Shown: positions 9,570 through 23,707, counted from the stretch's first letter. The stretch: 64,000 nucleotides of DNA from Mesomycoplasma flocculare ATCC 27399 (GCF_000815065.1 NZ_CP007585.1:558001-622000); one strand, 5' to 3'. The notes: generated by a model not told the origin, from the sequence alone. Made by a program: numbers and translations.

Positions 9570-10187
9570 ATGAATAATATTAATTTGTGAATTAACAAAA
9601 TTTCTTGTAACCTTCAGCGATATGAAAATGTTGTTCAAAATTTATATACAATCGCTATTGCATATAATCAAAATAAAAAAATTTTTGCAATTAGGCCAAA
9701 TTTACTTGATTTTCCTCATGGCATTGGGCTTCGAAAAATCCCATTTTTGAAAAACTGACCAACAAAAAAAATTATTAGTTTTATTTATAATGGTAAATTA
9801 AAAGAAAAATTTACTAACTTTCAAAAATGGGATTTACAAAAAAATCGCAGTTTACTAAACCAAATTAAAGCAAAACTATTAGTTTGAGAATATTACCTAG
9901 CATTTTTAGAAGGAAATTATTCACAAACATTAGTGCTTCAAGAAGTTTTATATACAAAAAAACTTTATTTTTTCAGAGGTTTAGTTTGGAATAACAAAAA
10001 TTATACAATGATTGTTGGTCTTAATAAATTTCAGGGCAATAAACTTTATGCAACTGATTATTGTTCTTTTTTTACAGCGCTTTTGACATCAAAAGAAATT
10101 AATGAAAAAGCACAGAATGTTACTAAAATTTCACAAATTAATAAAATCTGGTATAACACTAAAAGACAACATGTTAAATGTTACTAA
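9570..10187 (+). CDS. Hypothetical protein, 205 aa
   Basis: The frame starts at the ATG behind AAAGGAGG and needs four UGA Trp codons (NLWINKI, LKNWPTKK, QKWDLQK is TGG, LLVWEYY). It has no signal peptide, membrane helix or motif that I recognise. It is basic and rich in Asn, Lys and aromatic residues, and is probably cytoplasmic. It stands alone between the divergent S10 operon and the convergent rsmE. The family is unknown to me. Confidence 0.75.
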
Positions 10188-10311
10188 ATATTTGTGAATT
10201 TTTGTTTGATTTATTATACTCATAAATTAAACTTTAAAAAAAGTATTCGAAAAAATAAATAAACTTTAACCTACAAATTCTAAGTAATATTTACAATTTT
10301 TTATAACCCAA

Positions 10312-10995
10312 TTAATCTTTTATACATTTAGCCAAAAGAAAAATTGCCGCTGTTTCAGATCGCAGAATTCTTTTCCCAAGAGAAATGCTTTGAAAACCGA
10401 ATTTTTTTGCTAGAATTACCTCTTCATCACTAAACCCACCTTCAGGTCCAATCATTAAAATTGTTTTTTTGTTTGCCTCAGGGAAATTTACATTACTTTT
10501 TTCTTTTTCAAAAGCAATTAATTTAACCCAAAAATGCTCTGATTTTTTTAAAATTTCATTATAATTCATAGGTAAATTTATTTTTGGAACCAAATTGCGA
10601 AAACTTTGTTGAGCGCTGTGAAGACAAATTTGCTCTCACCTTTTTAGTTTTTTAGACAAATCACCGTTTAGTTTTTGATTTACATTTTTACTATAAAATG
10701 GTCAAATTTCGTGAACACCAATTTCGACCGCTTTTTGAATTGCAAATTCAAACGATTTAGTTTTTAGAACTGCAAGAGCAAGAACAACTTCATTTTTTGG
10801 CTCATTATTGATATTTATTTTAGTAATAATTTCAGCTTTATTTGAATTTTTAACTAATTTCGTAAGGTAAAAATGGCCGTTATAAACACAAATGAAATTT
10901 TCGTGTTTGATTCTTACTGTTTTAATATGTTTTAAAATAAAATCATTAAGTATAAAAAAATTTTCGTATTTTTCATTAACAAAAAAGCGAAACAT
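10312..10995 (-). CDS. rsmE: 16S rRNA m3U1498 methyltransferase
   Basis: RsmE methylates U1498 of 16S rRNA using S-adenosylmethionine. It has an N-terminal PUA-like region and a SPOUT (knotted) C-terminal domain. The knot is seen in [15 protein letters not shown], then [22 protein letters not shown] Trp codons (VHEIWPFYSK, KRWEQIC) split it under the standard code. The ATG at 10995 gives 227 residues, close to the family's 230-245. An upstream TTG at 11001 is less likely. Confidence 0.93.
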
Positions 10996-11073
10996 AAACA
11001 AAATTTTAATATAAAATTCGATAACTTATTCAAAAATTAATTTAAAATTATTAAAAATAGGAAAAATTATATT

Positions 11074-13725
11074 ATGAAGAAATTATCAGCAAATAAAATT
11101 AGACAGCTTTGAATTGATTTTTTCCGCGGAAAAAATCACCTTTTCATTGACTCTAAACCACTTGTTCCGCAAAATGATAATTCTTTGCTCTGAATTAATT
11201 CAGGAGTGGCAACCTTAAAAGATTATTTTACCAACAAAAAAATCCCACCATCAAATCGACTTGTTAGTACACAAAGGGCGCTAAGAACTAATGATATTGA
11301 AAATGTAGGTTCAACATCCCGCCACCATACTTTATTTGAAATGCTTGGGAATTTTTCAATTGGCGATTATTTTAAAACCGAAGCAATCGATTTTGCCTAT
11401 GAATTTCTAATAAAATGACTTGAATTGGACCCTAAAAAACTTCTTATTACTTATTATGATGGTGATAATCTAACCTTTGAAAAATGAAAAAGCTTGGGAA
11501 TTCCTGAAGAAAAATTAATTAAAGGAAATAAAAAAACTAATTTCTGAGATTTAGGTCAAGGACCTTGCGGCCCATGTACTGAAATTTATTTTGACCGCGG
11601 GGAAAAATTTGACACTCGGGGAAGTGAATTGATAAAAAACGAAATTGAGAATGATCGTTTTATTGAGATTTGAAACATCGTTTTTTCAGAATTTAACAAC
11701 GACGGAATGCAAAATTATACACCTTTAAAATCAAAAAATATCGATACTGGCGCTGGTTTTGAACGCATTGTATCAATTTTGCAAGATGGACCAACTAATT
11801 ATGATACCGACCTTTTTCTGCCAATTATTGCAGAAATTGAAAAAAATACTGATTTTCATTACGATATTAATAATTACTTTTTAAAAAAGCCCTCACAAAC
11901 TAAAATTAATACTAGTTTTCGAATTATTTCTGATCACATACGTGCAATTACTTTTGCAATAAATGACGGAGTTCTACCCTCTAATTTACACCGCGGATAT
12001 ATAATTCGTCGCTTAATTAGAAGAGCCTACTGAAATGGGAAAAAATTAGGAATTAACCAACCTTTTTTATACAAATTAGTGAAAATTGTTGGAAAAACCT
12101 TAGAATATAATTTTGATATCCAAAAAATTAGCAATATTATCCTCCAAGAAGAAGAAAATTTTGCAAAAACACTTGAAATAGGGTATAATTTACTTAATGC
12201 CGAGTTAAAAATCGCAAAAAACTCAATAAAATCAGAAATTGTTTTTAAACTTTTTGAAACTTATGGTTTCCCTGTTGAACTAACCCAAGAAATTTTATTA
12301 GAAAATAACATTGAATTTAATCTGAACACTTTAAAAGAACTGCAAGAAAAACACTCGGAAATTTCACGAGTTAAAATAACTAAAGGCATGGGCAAAGTAG
12401 TTAATTCACTTGCGCGGGTTAAAAATAAAATATCCGAATTTGTTGGTTATGAATCACAAAAAGTAGATACTATTATCAATTTTTTGGCAAACGAAAATGA
12501 AGAAATAACTGAATCAAGTAGCGAAAATTTATCTTATGCAATTTTTAAAAAAACACCTTTTTATGCAACAGCAGGAGGGCAAAAGCATGATCAAGGCTGA
12601 ATTATTCAAGACAATGAAAAAATTGAAATTCTTAAAGTTTTTAAAGACAAATTTTTAAACAATATTCACGTTTTTCGCGGGAAAGTCTATAAAAACCGGC
12701 CGGTTTTTTTAAAACTAAATTCTGAAAATCGCAGAAAATTAGAGCGAAATCACTCAGCAACTCACCTTTTATTTGCGGCATTAAGAGCTGAATTTGGTTC
12801 TGAAATTAAGCAGTTAGGATCCGATAATAATGAAAACCGGCTAACTTTCGACTTTCCATTTAGTCACAAACCTAGTCAAGAAAAAATCAAGGCTGTTGAA
12901 AACCGTGTAAATTCATATATAAATCAAGAAATTAATCGTCAATATTTAATTACTGATCTTAAAAATGCGCAAAAACTTAATGCAATTATGACGCTTGAAG
13001 AATCAGAATATATGGATCCAATTTTGTTAAGACTTGTAATTTTTCCAGAAATTACAACTGATTTATGCGGTGGAACTCATATTAAAAATACAAAATTAAT
13101 TGAAAAATTTACAATTATAAACTGCCAAAGTAAAGGTGCGGGAATTTATCGAATTCGCGCAGTTACTTCCTGAGAAAAATATACTAAATTTTTAGAAAAT
13201 AATATTGAAGCAGTTAAGAAAAAAATTTTAAATTTAGAAAACAAAATTAGGAAAATAGACACTACTTTTGCTGCAAATTTACCAAATTTGCCTAATTTAG
13301 AAGAACAATTTTCCCAAATAAAAAAAATTGAGGAAAAACTTAAAAATTATTACAAACAAGCGTTAAAATCTAATGCAACACTAGTAAAATCGGAGCTTGA
13401 TTTAAACAAGATAATCCAAATTAACAAAGTTAGTTTCTATCTTGATCTTAATTTTCCTATACAAAACTTAAAGCGAACAGCCGCTACTTTAAGAGAAAAA
13501 AATCCAAAAATATGCTTTATTTTAGCTGCTAATTTAAATAATAATCAATATTTAGTTGTAGTTTCTTCTGCGGTTGTAAAATCTGATCTGATACTTTATA
13601 AAATTTTAAAAACTCATGATGGATTAGGCGGTGGAAACGCTAAAATAGCTCAGGGCAAAATTCAAAAAGAACTAAAAAAAGAAAACTTAATTGAACTTTT
13701 ATGGGAAAACATCCAAGAATTTTAG
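11074..13725 (+). CDS. alaS: Alanyl-tRNA synthetase
   Basis: AlaRS charges tRNA-Ala. The 883-residue frame crosses several UGA Trp codons. The class II catalytic domain is at the N-terminus ([28 protein letters not shown]-like DTGAGFER). The editing domain keeps its zinc ligands: H560 and H564 in NHSATH, C665 and H669 in CGGTH. A DHHA1 C-terminal domain follows, with the [10 protein letters not shown] motif. The tail overlaps ruvX by 25 bp. Retention of editing deserves note, because some mycoplasma synthetases have lost it. Confidence 0.96.
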
Positions 13726-14138
13726 CGCTGGACCTCGGAGTAAAAACTTGTGGTTTGGCAATTTCTGATCCTGATTGGAAAATCTCTTACCCCCTTGAGC
13801 AATTTAATTTCAAACGTTATGATTTTGCAAGTTTAATTTCACGAATTGCTTTTTGATTAGAACAATACAAAATTTCCACCATAGTTCTAGGTTATCCGCT
13901 AACTTTAAATGGCAAAATTTCACCGCGAACAAAAATGGTTGAAAATTTTGCCTATTTAATAAAAAAAAATCTCAAAATCAACGTTATTTTTCAAGACGAG
14001 AGATTTTCAACAAAACAGGCTCAAAATTTTTTATTAGATTTAGGCATCTCTTTTAAAAAACGCCAAAAAATTATAGATAAATTAGCGGCACAAATAATTT
14101 TGGAAAGATTTTTAGAAACTGTAAACAAAAAACAGTAA
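13701..14138 (+). CDS. ruvX: Putative pre-16S rRNA nuclease, RuvX/YqgF family
   Basis: YqgF proteins have an RNase H fold and help mature the 16S rRNA 5' end. The first Asp motif is seen in [17 protein letters not shown], and the second acidic position in VIFQDERFSTKQA, with a final KIIDKLAAQIILERFL. The ATG at 13701 lies inside the alaS 3' end (25-bp overlap). The 145 residues are of normal size; one UGA Trp is used. The alaS-ruvX neighbourhood is common in Firmicutes relatives. Confidence 0.92.
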
Positions 14139-14220
14139 AAAACAAAAATAAAATAACCAAACTTTCTAAAAAAATAAAAAAACACTTAATAACTTTATCA
14201 AAAATCTGACTCTTTAATGA

Positions 14221-14240
14221 TATAATTAAAGAATTATAAT
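14221..14240 (+). promoter_or_regulatory. Tandem -10 boxes upstream of pth
   Basis: Two TATAAT hexamers, at 14221-14226 and 14235-14240, lie about 80-100 bp before the pth start, in the 183-bp gap after ruvX. They mark the likely promoter of the pth-tilS-ftsH group. No clear -35 was found, and no strong ribosome-binding site immediately precedes pth. Confidence 0.5.
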
Positions 14241-14321
14241 AGCCGCCAAAAATTAATCTCCCAAGTCAAAAAAAATGCAACAAACACAAAAAACACTATA
14301 AAAACAAAGGTAAATTTAACA

Positions 14322-14876
14322 ATGAAACTAATTGTTGGACTTGGAAATCCAGGTAAGAAATATGCTCAAACAAAACACAATGTTGGTTATTGAGTTCTTG
14401 ACTTATTAGCAGAAAAATTAGCTATCAGTTTTGATCAGAAAACTGAAAATGGTAATTATGCGAAGCAAGCCGATTTTATTCTCGCAAAACCAAACACTTT
14501 TATGAATAAATCTGGTGATTTTGTTCAAGAATTAGTTAATTTTTATAAAATTAACATTCAAGATTTACTAATTGTCTATGATGATATGAATCTTGAAATT
14601 GGCCAAGCAGCAATAAAAGCATCAGGAAGCGCTGGCGGACAACGCGGAATGGCACATATTATTGAAAAATGTGGCACAAAAGAAATAAAAAGACTAAAAA
14701 TTGGCATTTCGCGTGGCGAAAATGCAAAAGATTATGTTCTATCCCCTTTTGAACCTAAGGCGAAAGCTAAAATAAAACTCGTTATCGATCAGGCAGCGGA
14801 TATTTTAATTTTTTATTTATCTAATAGTTTTATGACTACAGTTGAAAAATTCAATGCAAACAAAAACAAAGCTTAA
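14322..14876 (+). CDS. pth: Peptidyl-tRNA hydrolase
   Basis: Pth releases peptides from peptidyl-tRNA that drops off the ribosome. The 184-residue product has the N-terminal [11 protein letters not shown], the catalytic His in the TKHNVGYW block, the catalytic Asp in [11 protein letters not shown], and [12 protein letters not shown] near the middle. One UGA Trp (NVGYWVLD) lies near the start. The last 23 bp overlap tilS, so the two are probably coupled. Confidence 0.95.
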
Positions 14877-15747
14877 AGAAAAATATTTAATCGGAGTTTC
14901 AGGCGGCTCTGATTCAATGTTTTTGCTAGATAAATATAAAAAAAAAGATGTTATAGTTGCACATGTAAATTATAATTTACGTAAGGAAGCAATTTTTGAG
15001 ACGCTTTTAGTAGCAAAATTTTGTCAAAAATATAATTTAAAACTGAAAATTTTATCTTTTAATAGTTTTAGGGTTAAAAAAAATCTGCAAAACGAACTAA
15101 GGGAGATTCGTTATAAATTTTTTGAAAAAATTTATAAGCAATTTAACTGTTCAAAATTATTAATCGCCCATCACCGCAACGATTTTTTAGAAACAATTTT
15201 TTTACAAAAAAACAAGGGAAAAATTGTCTCTTTTTGGGGAATTCGCAAAAAAAACTTCTTTTTTAACATGCAAATTTTAAGACCGATTTTGTATTCTAAA
15301 ACAAAAAAACAAATTATTAGAAACTGCCAAAAAAAAAGAATTCCTTATCTTAATGATATTTCAAATTTTTCAAGCAAATATAAACGCAATCAGATTAGAT
15401 TTTTCCTGGAACAAAAGAATGATTTTTCCTGTTTTTTTCTTTTTTTATATTATTATTTTATAAATTTATTAAAATTGGTAATATTAAAATATCAGAAAAA
15501 AATCTTACGAAAATGGCAAAAAACCGGTTATAATGTTTTTTTCTTTAGAAAAATTAAAATCAAGTCTAAAATTATCTACTTATTCGTGAACCAAAATTTT
15601 GAAAACATTAAATTGACCAAAGGAAAAATTAATGAAATTATTAACTTTACTTGCGCAAAATCTGCTTCTGGCAGATTTTTACTAAAAAAAAACAATTATA
15701 TTGTTAAAAAAAAATGAAAATTATACCCAAAATCTAGTAAAATTTAG
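14854..15747 (+). CDS. tilS: tRNA(Ile)-lysidine synthetase
   Basis: TilS attaches lysine to C34 of tRNA-Ile(CAU) using ATP, so the tRNA reads AUA. The PP-loop is seen in IGVSGGSDSMFLLDKY, followed by VAHVNYNLR and LIAHHRNDFLETIFLQ. I chose the ATG at 14854 rather than the TTG at 14842. The TGA at 15715-15717 is Trp; translation continues ten codons to a TAG at 15745-15747, giving 297 residues. The gene is shorter than in E. coli and has a lysine-rich C-terminal half. Confidence 0.93.
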
Positions 15748-15792
15748 TAAATATTTGTTTTTGTTCACAATTCACAAAATGGAAGGAAAATT

Positions 15793-17922
15793 ATGCAAGG
15801 TAAGACAAAGAAGAAACCTTCTGTTGGCTTTATAATTTTTTTAGTAATTACTTTAGCGATAGTTGGTTATGCAATTTACCAATTTTTACAACCTCAACTT
15901 AAGATTTTAAATCTTTCTTATTTTGAAAACCGACTAATTGAAAACGCCAAAACTCCAATAGATAATAACTTTTTTTATAAAGTTGTTTTTGATATTAATG
16001 ATTACCGGATTCGCGTTGTTGAATCAGTAGATGGCGAAATAGATGCCTATGCAATTGTTGCCAATCCCCACGTAATCGCAAAATTTCAAACCGGTTCTGC
16101 TTTGCTTAGCCCTGCAATTAAAAATCAACTTGAAAATCCAAACATTACAACATATTCTGAATTAGTATCGCTTGCAATTAAAACTTCTCCTTCTAGTTAT
16201 CTCGGTCTCTCGCTTGAAAAAATAAGTTTACTTAACCGTTATTTGTCACTAGCCGGAGCTGAACGTTTTAGCAAGAGTTTTCTTCCATCAATTTCGTCAG
16301 CAGACCGTCCTTCGCCTACATTTTTCCAATATTTTCTTTCTTATTTGCCCACTATTGTCACCTTGCTTGTATTTATTTGATTTATCTATCGGATAAATCG
16401 CGGGTCACAAGGCGGAGCTGGATTTTTTAATCCTGGAAAAAACCAAGCAATTCGTATTAAATCAGATAAAAAATATTCCGATGTTGCTGGAAATGTCGAA
16501 GCAAAAGAAGAAATTGCTGAATTTATTGACTATTTAAAAAACCCTACCCGTTATGCTGCTGCTGGAGCAAAAATTCCTCGAGGAATTTTGCTTGGCGGGC
16601 CACCTGGAACAGGGAAAACTTTACTTGCAAAAGCGACTGCTGGCGAGGCAAACGTTCCCTTTTTCTTTATTTCAGCATCAAATTTTGTGGAATTATATGT
16701 TGGTGTTGGAGCAAAAAGAGTTCGTGAATTATTCAAAGACGCTCGAAACGACTCGCCAGCAATAATTTTTATTGATGAGCTTGATGCAATTGGGCGCTCT
16801 CGAGGATCCGGAATCGGTGGTGGAAATGATGAAAGAGAGCAAACTTTAAATCAACTTTTAGTTGAAATGGACGGAATGGTGGAAAATTCTGGGCTTTTAG
16901 TAATTGGCGCAACAAACAGAACTGATGTACTCGATCCGGCGCTTTTACGCCCGGGGAGATTTGATAGATCAATAATTGTTGGCCTTCCTGATGTAAAAGA
17001 GCGTGAAGAAATTTTAAAATTGCATGCAAAAGGTAAACGGATTTCGAAAAATATTACTCTTGCAAATATCGCCAAAAGAACACCAGGGTTTTCAGGCGCG
17101 CAACTTGCTAATGTTATTAACGAGGCAACTTTACTATCGGTTCGCGAGCAAACTCAGGTAATTACAAACGAGCAAATCGACGAAGCAATTGACAGAGTAA
17201 TCGGTGGTCCTGCAAAAAAGAACCGAGTAATTACCGAAAAAGAACGAATTATGGTAGCATACCATGAAGCTGGACATGCTGTTGTTGGTCTTAAATTAAA
17301 ATCAGGAGTTAAAGTACAAAAAATTACAATTGTTCCTCGCGGAAGCAGTGGCGGATATAATCTAATGTTGCCAGAAGAGGAAAAATATAATAGCACAAAA
17401 TCGGAACTTTTAGCCTCAATTGCTGCATTTATGGGCGGAAGAGCCGCTGAAGAAATTAAATATGGAAAAGCAGAAATTTCTTCAGGAGCAGCAAATGATA
17501 TCGAAAAAGCAACAAAATTAGCAAGAAAAATGGTCACCGAATGAGGTATGTCAACGCTTGGACCCATTCAGTATGAACAAGACCAATCATCACCATTTTT
17601 AGGTAGAGATTATATTAAAAACGCTTCTTTTTCCTCAAAAGTTGGCCATGAAATTGACATTGAAATCCGACAAATTATTTCCGAGTCTTACCAAAAAGCT
17701 TTTAATACAATTAATAATAATTTGTTATTACTTGAACTAATCAAAGACACTTTATTAGAAAAAGAAACAATTGTCTACGAAGAAATTCAGAAATTAGCCG
17801 AAACACTCGCCCCACTTCCAGAAGCAACTAAAACCGAAAATGAAGCAATAAAACCAAAAGAAATTTTAGATGAAATATTAAAATTTGAATCTGAAGCTGA
17901 AAAAGATTTCGAAAATTCCTAA
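15793..17922 (+). CDS. ftsH: ATP-dependent zinc metalloprotease FtsH
   Basis: FtsH is a membrane-anchored AAA+ protease that removes damaged membrane and soluble proteins. The 709 residues have two N-terminal membrane segments (about residues 10-32 and 184-202) around an extracellular loop. The AAA module has Walker A GGPPGTGKT (268-276) and Walker B IIFIDELDAIG. The zinc site is HEAGH (491-495). UGA Trp codons occur at 16378 and 17542, so the standard code would cut it in three. A GGAAGGAAAATT precedes the ATG. Confidence 0.97.
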
Positions 17923-18040
17923 TATTGAAAATTTGTATTTTTACTCAATTTTATAATTTATTTCAAAACCATTTTAAATTTCATGCATAAATAAAACATT
18001 TTTCAAAAAATTCTTTTCTATTGCTCAAGGTGATATAATT

Positions 18041-19510
18041 ATGACAAAACTAAACGATCAGCGACAATTTCGCCAACAAAAACTAAAAAATTTACAAAAA
18101 AACGGTTTCAATTTTCCTAAATCTACTTTTGAACATGATAATTTAGTTGGAATAAAAAAAAAATTTAGCGAAAAATCACAACAATTTTTTCTTGAGCATA
18201 AAATAAAAATTGCTTTTGCTGGACGTCTTATTCGCCAACGTGGACCTTTTTTTATCATATTTAGTCAAGGCATCAATTTTCAAGCTTATGTTTCTAAGCA
18301 ATTTCAGCTAGAAAATGGATTTATATTTTCTAATTTAGACCTTGGTGATATAGTTGAAATCTCCGGTTATCTTTTTAAAACCCAAACTGATCAAATTAGT
18401 GTTAAAGTTGATACTTTTTCCATTCTTGCAAAATCGTTGCACACCTTACCTGATCAATATTATGGAATTGAAAATCACGATGAAAAATACCGAAAACGCT
18501 ATCTTAATTTGCTTGTAGACCCAGAATCAAGGAAAACTTTTATAATTCGTAGCAAAATTATTTCGTTAATTCGTAACTTTTTTGACTCTCAAGGGTTTTT
18601 AGAAGTTGATACCCCTGTTTTGCAGCCGCCAATTTTAGGAGGGGCAGCAGCAAAGCCATTTATCACTTTTTATAATTCCTTAAACGAAAATTTTTATCTA
18701 CGAATTGCGACTGAATTACCACTTAAAAAATTATTAGTCGGCGGCTTTGATCGAGTCTATGAAATTGGTAAAATTTTTCGCAACGAAGGATTTGACGCCA
18801 CTCATAATCCAGAATTTACTTCGATTGAATTTTATCAGGCCTATGCGGATTTGAACAAAATAATGGCTCAAACAGAAAATTTATTCCGTTTTTTATTCAA
18901 AAACTTAAACTTAAATTTAGAAAATTTCAATTTTTCGAACCATAAAATTAACTTTTTAGAAAAATTTGCCCGTTTTGATATGGTAGAAATTACTTCAAAA
19001 TTAATGAATTTTGAACTTAAAACTGCAAATTTTTCTACACTAGCTGAAATTGCAAAAAAAGAAGGAATAAAAATGGAGCCTTTTTTTACAAAAGGCCATT
19101 TAATTAACAAATTTTTTGAAAAATTTGTCGAACCTACTCTAATAAATCCGACTTTTATCACCGGACATCCAATTGAAATTTCACCGCTTGCAAAATCAGA
19201 CCCACTTAATCCTAATTTTACTCTAAGAGCAGAATTGTTTATTGGTGGCAAAGAATTTGCAAATATGTTTGACGAATTAAACGATCCAATTGATCAACTT
19301 AGCCGTTTTCAAGCACAAATTAACGAAAAAAATAAAGGTAATCAGGAAGCAAGCGAAATTGACTATGAATTTGTCAAAGCCCTTGAACACGGAATGCCTC
19401 CTGCTGCTGGATGTGGAATTGGGATTGATCGAGTTGTGATGCTTTTAACAAATAATGAATCAATTCGCGAAGTTATCTTATTTCCGCAACTAAAATCTAA
19501 AAAGGATTAA
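18041..19510 (+). CDS. lysS: Lysyl-tRNA synthetase, class II
   Basis: LysRS charges tRNA-Lys. The 489 residues have an N-terminal OB-fold (IAFAGRLIRQRGPFF) and the class II catalytic core. Motif 2 is in KIFRNEGFDATHNPEFTSIE; motif 3 is in GCGIGIDRVVMLL. Length is normal. The ribosome-binding site AAGGTGA sits 7 nt before the ATG, and the intervening bases happen to spell TATAATT, which I do not take as the promoter. The next gene starts 1 bp after the stop. Confidence 0.96.
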   Translation: MTKLNDQRQFRQQKLKNLQKNGFNFPKSTFEHDNLVGIKKKFSEKSQQFFLEHKIKIAFAGRLIRQRGPFFIIFSQGINFQAYVSKQFQLENGFIFSNLDLGDIVEISGYLFKTQTDQISVKVDTFSILAKSLHTLPDQYYGIENHDEKYRKRYLNLLVDPESRKTFIIRSKIISLIRNFFDSQGFLEVDTPVLQPPILGGAAAKPFITFYNSLNENFYLRIATELPLKKLLVGGFDRVYEIGKIFRNEGFDATHNPEFTSIEFYQAYADLNKIMAQTENLFRFLFKNLNLNLENFNFSNHKINFLEKFARFDMVEITSKLMNFELKTANFSTLAEIAKKEGIKMEPFFTKGHLINKFFEKFVEPTLINPTFITGHPIEISPLAKSDPLNPNFTLRAELFIGGKEFANMFDELNDPIDQLSRFQAQINEKNKGNQEASEIDYEFVKALEHGMPPAAGCGIGIDRVVMLLTNNESIREVILFPQLKSKKD

Positions 19511-19511
19511 C

Positions 19512-20342
19512 ATGAAATTATTTTTTGCTTTTGACCTTGACGGAACTTTATTGCGTTATGATAACACAATCCACCCACAAAATGTTGAAATGTTAGAAAA
19601 ACTCTATGAATCAGGGCATTTTTTAGTTGTTGCAACTGGGCGGGGGCTTTCTGCTTGTCTTGATTTAGCAAAAAAATACCCCTATTTTCATTATTTAGTT
19701 TCAAATAATGGCACTTTAATCCATGATGTAATTACCAAAACAACAATTAATAGCGGCACTCTCACAAAAGAAATTGTACGGATTTTGCTGCTAGATTGTA
19801 AAAGAACTGGCTCAATCTGTGCTATTTCAACCATTAATAGCCTTTTTGAATTTTCAACAAAAAACAAACACGATTGACTAAAAAACCAAAAAATAATGGA
19901 CCTTCATTATTATAATAAAGTATCTGAAGAACAAATTTTAGAAATAATCGAAAACGAGACAATAACTCAGTTTGCCTTTCGCAATGATAGCAAGGTAATT
20001 GAAAATTTATACCAAAAATGACAAAAACAGCTAAAAAATATTTACAAAGTGACAATCACAAACCGTATTTTCCTTGACATAAATCCACTTAGCGCCGATA
20101 AGGCAAATGCAATTCAAAGCTTATTAGAAAAAAACAGTCTAACTCCAAGCCAACTAATCGCTTTTGGCGATAGTTCTAATGACTATTTTATGCTAAAATT
20201 AGCCCGTTTTGGTTTTGCAATGGAAGATGCAACTCCTGATTTACTTGAAGTTGCCACAAAAAAAATTGGTAATTGCGAATCTGAGACAATTGCCACAACA
20301 CTTAAAACTCTTTTAAAAAACGAAAAAGAACTATTTTCCTAG
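19512..20342 (+). CDS. HAD-superfamily (Cof-type) phosphatase
   Basis: Cof-like hydrolases dephosphorylate sugar phosphates, flavin or other small phosphoesters. Motif I is FAFDLDGTLLRYDNTIHP at the N-terminus, motif II the Thr in VVATGRGL, and motif IV IAFGDSSNDYFMLKLA near the C-terminus. These give a complete active site. Two UGA Trp codons split the 276-residue frame under the standard code. It follows lysS directly. Its 3' end overlaps the convergent mnmE by 12 bp. The substrate cannot be predicted. Confidence 0.9.
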
Positions 20343-21659
20343 ACAAAATTTTGAAAAAATTGAATCCAGCAGATTTTCATCATCCACACTTCCAAAAATA
20401 GTTTTTAACTCTTTTCAAGCAATTCGCAAATCAACAATAACAATTTCAGGGCCAAAACCGGATAATAAAGTATTTCTTGCCTCTAAAATTGCTTTTTTTG
20501 CCAGCTCAATTTGGGAAATTTGAAACGAATTAGCCACAAATTCATTTTGTTTTCCTAAAAAACTAAAAATAGATTTTATTTTATCAATCAGATTTTCAAT
20601 TTTTTTATATTTTGCGGTAATCAAAATTTCGCCTTTTAAGTCTGCTGGATTTTCAAGAAGATCGGCTTTATTATAAACTTTAATATAAATCTGATCCTGA
20701 CGGATTTTATTTTTTATCTTAATTTTTTCAGTATTTTTTTTGCTTGCATCTATAATATGTAAAATTAAATCTGCTTTTGCCATTATCTCAAAGGATTTTT
20801 CAATCCCGATTTGTTCAATTCTTTCATTAGTTTTGCGAATTCCAGCTGTATCAAAAACTTTAAAAAGCAAATTGTCAATCACAAAATTTCCTTCGACAAC
20901 ATCACGCGTTGTCCCGGGAATTTCACTGATAATCGCTTTATTTTCGGCAATTAAAATATTTAAAAGCGACGATTTCCCGCTGTTTGGTTCGCCGATAAGG
21001 CAAGTTTTAATTCCTTGATAAATCAGTCGTGAATTATTTGCTATGCTTATTAATTCTGTAAAATCATTCAATAATTTTTCTATTTTTGGTAAGAGAATTT
21101 CTGCTGTTAAAACTTCGACATCATCATATTCAGGATAGTCAATATTTACTTCAATTATGCCAATAATTTCTTCGATTTGTTCAATTAAAGCTTTAATAAA
21201 ATTTGAACTTGTACCTAAAAACTGATTTAGCGCCGCTTGATGCTGTGATTTGACTTGAGCATGAATTAGATCGTTAATTGCTTGCGCTTTAACTAAATCA
21301 ATTTTTCCATTTAAAAAAGCGCGCAAACTAAACTCACCAGGATTTGCAAGTCGTGCAAGTTTAGTTTTTAGAATCGTTTCCAAAATTAAATTCGTATTTA
21401 AAACACCGCCATGAGCGTTAATTTCGACTGTTTCTTCGCCAACAAAATTTTTGCTTCCGGGAAATCAGAGTGCTAAAACCTGATCAATTTTTACATTATT
21501 ATCGTGGATCCAACCAAAACTTATCTCCATTGACTTTCCAATTTTGCCAGTAAAAATTTTCTCCATAATTTTAAATGCATTCGGCCCTGAAATCCGGATA
21601 ATTGAAATGGCTTGGTTAATCCCGCCTGAGGCGATTGCACAAATTGTATCAGAAATCAA
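20331..21659 (-). CDS. mnmE: tRNA modification GTPase MnmE
   Basis: MnmE, with MnmG, modifies U34 of certain tRNAs. The start is a [24 protein letters not shown] aligns with the family N-terminus when the TTG is Met, and AGGAG lies 10 nt before it. The G domain is inserted in the middle ([32 protein letters not shown]). After a UGA Trp (DLRIAWKELK) the protein ends in the typical FCLGK (usually FCIGK), whose Cys is conserved. Length is 442 residues. Confidence 0.94.
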
Positions 21660-21701
21660 CTTAAAAATTCTCCTAATTAATTAAAATAGAAAAAATTGCA
21701 A

Positions 21702-23318
<1,617 letters not shown>

Positions 23319-23707
23319 TTCGCTTTCCTTTTTTTAAGTGAAACTAAAAAAATTTTTTTATATTAATTTTTATGCTATGGAATTATATTATAAAAAGAGG
23401 AAAATAAACAAAAATAAAACAATCCAAAAAATAGCACATCTTTTTATATCATATATTATTTTTGTACCAATAAAAACAACAACAAAAAACAAAATCAGGA
23501 AAGGCTATTAAAACTAACCATATAAAAAAGAAAATCGTAATTTATTCTATGAATTTAAGTGTTTTAATTAAAAATAGATAAAACTTTACCTAATCTAAAA
23601 AATACAAAAATAGAAAATTTTTAGCATAATTCCTTATTTTTTTATTCTAGTCTAGAAATTAAAATAATCATACTAAACTTGTTATATAATAACTCCAAGG
23701 AGGGAGA
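23319..23707. promoter_or_regulatory. Divergent promoter region, ABC-F gene and fruA
   Basis: This 389-bp AT-rich gap has no ORF. On the minus strand two TATAAT boxes (23382-23387 and 23387-23392) lie 64-74 bp before the ABC-F start. On the plus strand TATAAT at 23685-23690 lies 17 bp before the fruA ATG, and the AAGGAGGGAGA ribosome-binding site follows directly. That would leave a leader of only about 10 nt. I see no cre-like operator that I can name. Confidence 0.55.

Noticed and set aside
18034-18039. TATAAT directly before the lysS ATG as a promoter
   Set aside because: Transcription would start inside the gene. The AAGGTGA just upstream is a good ribosome-binding site, so the hexamer is taken as chance in AT-rich spacer.
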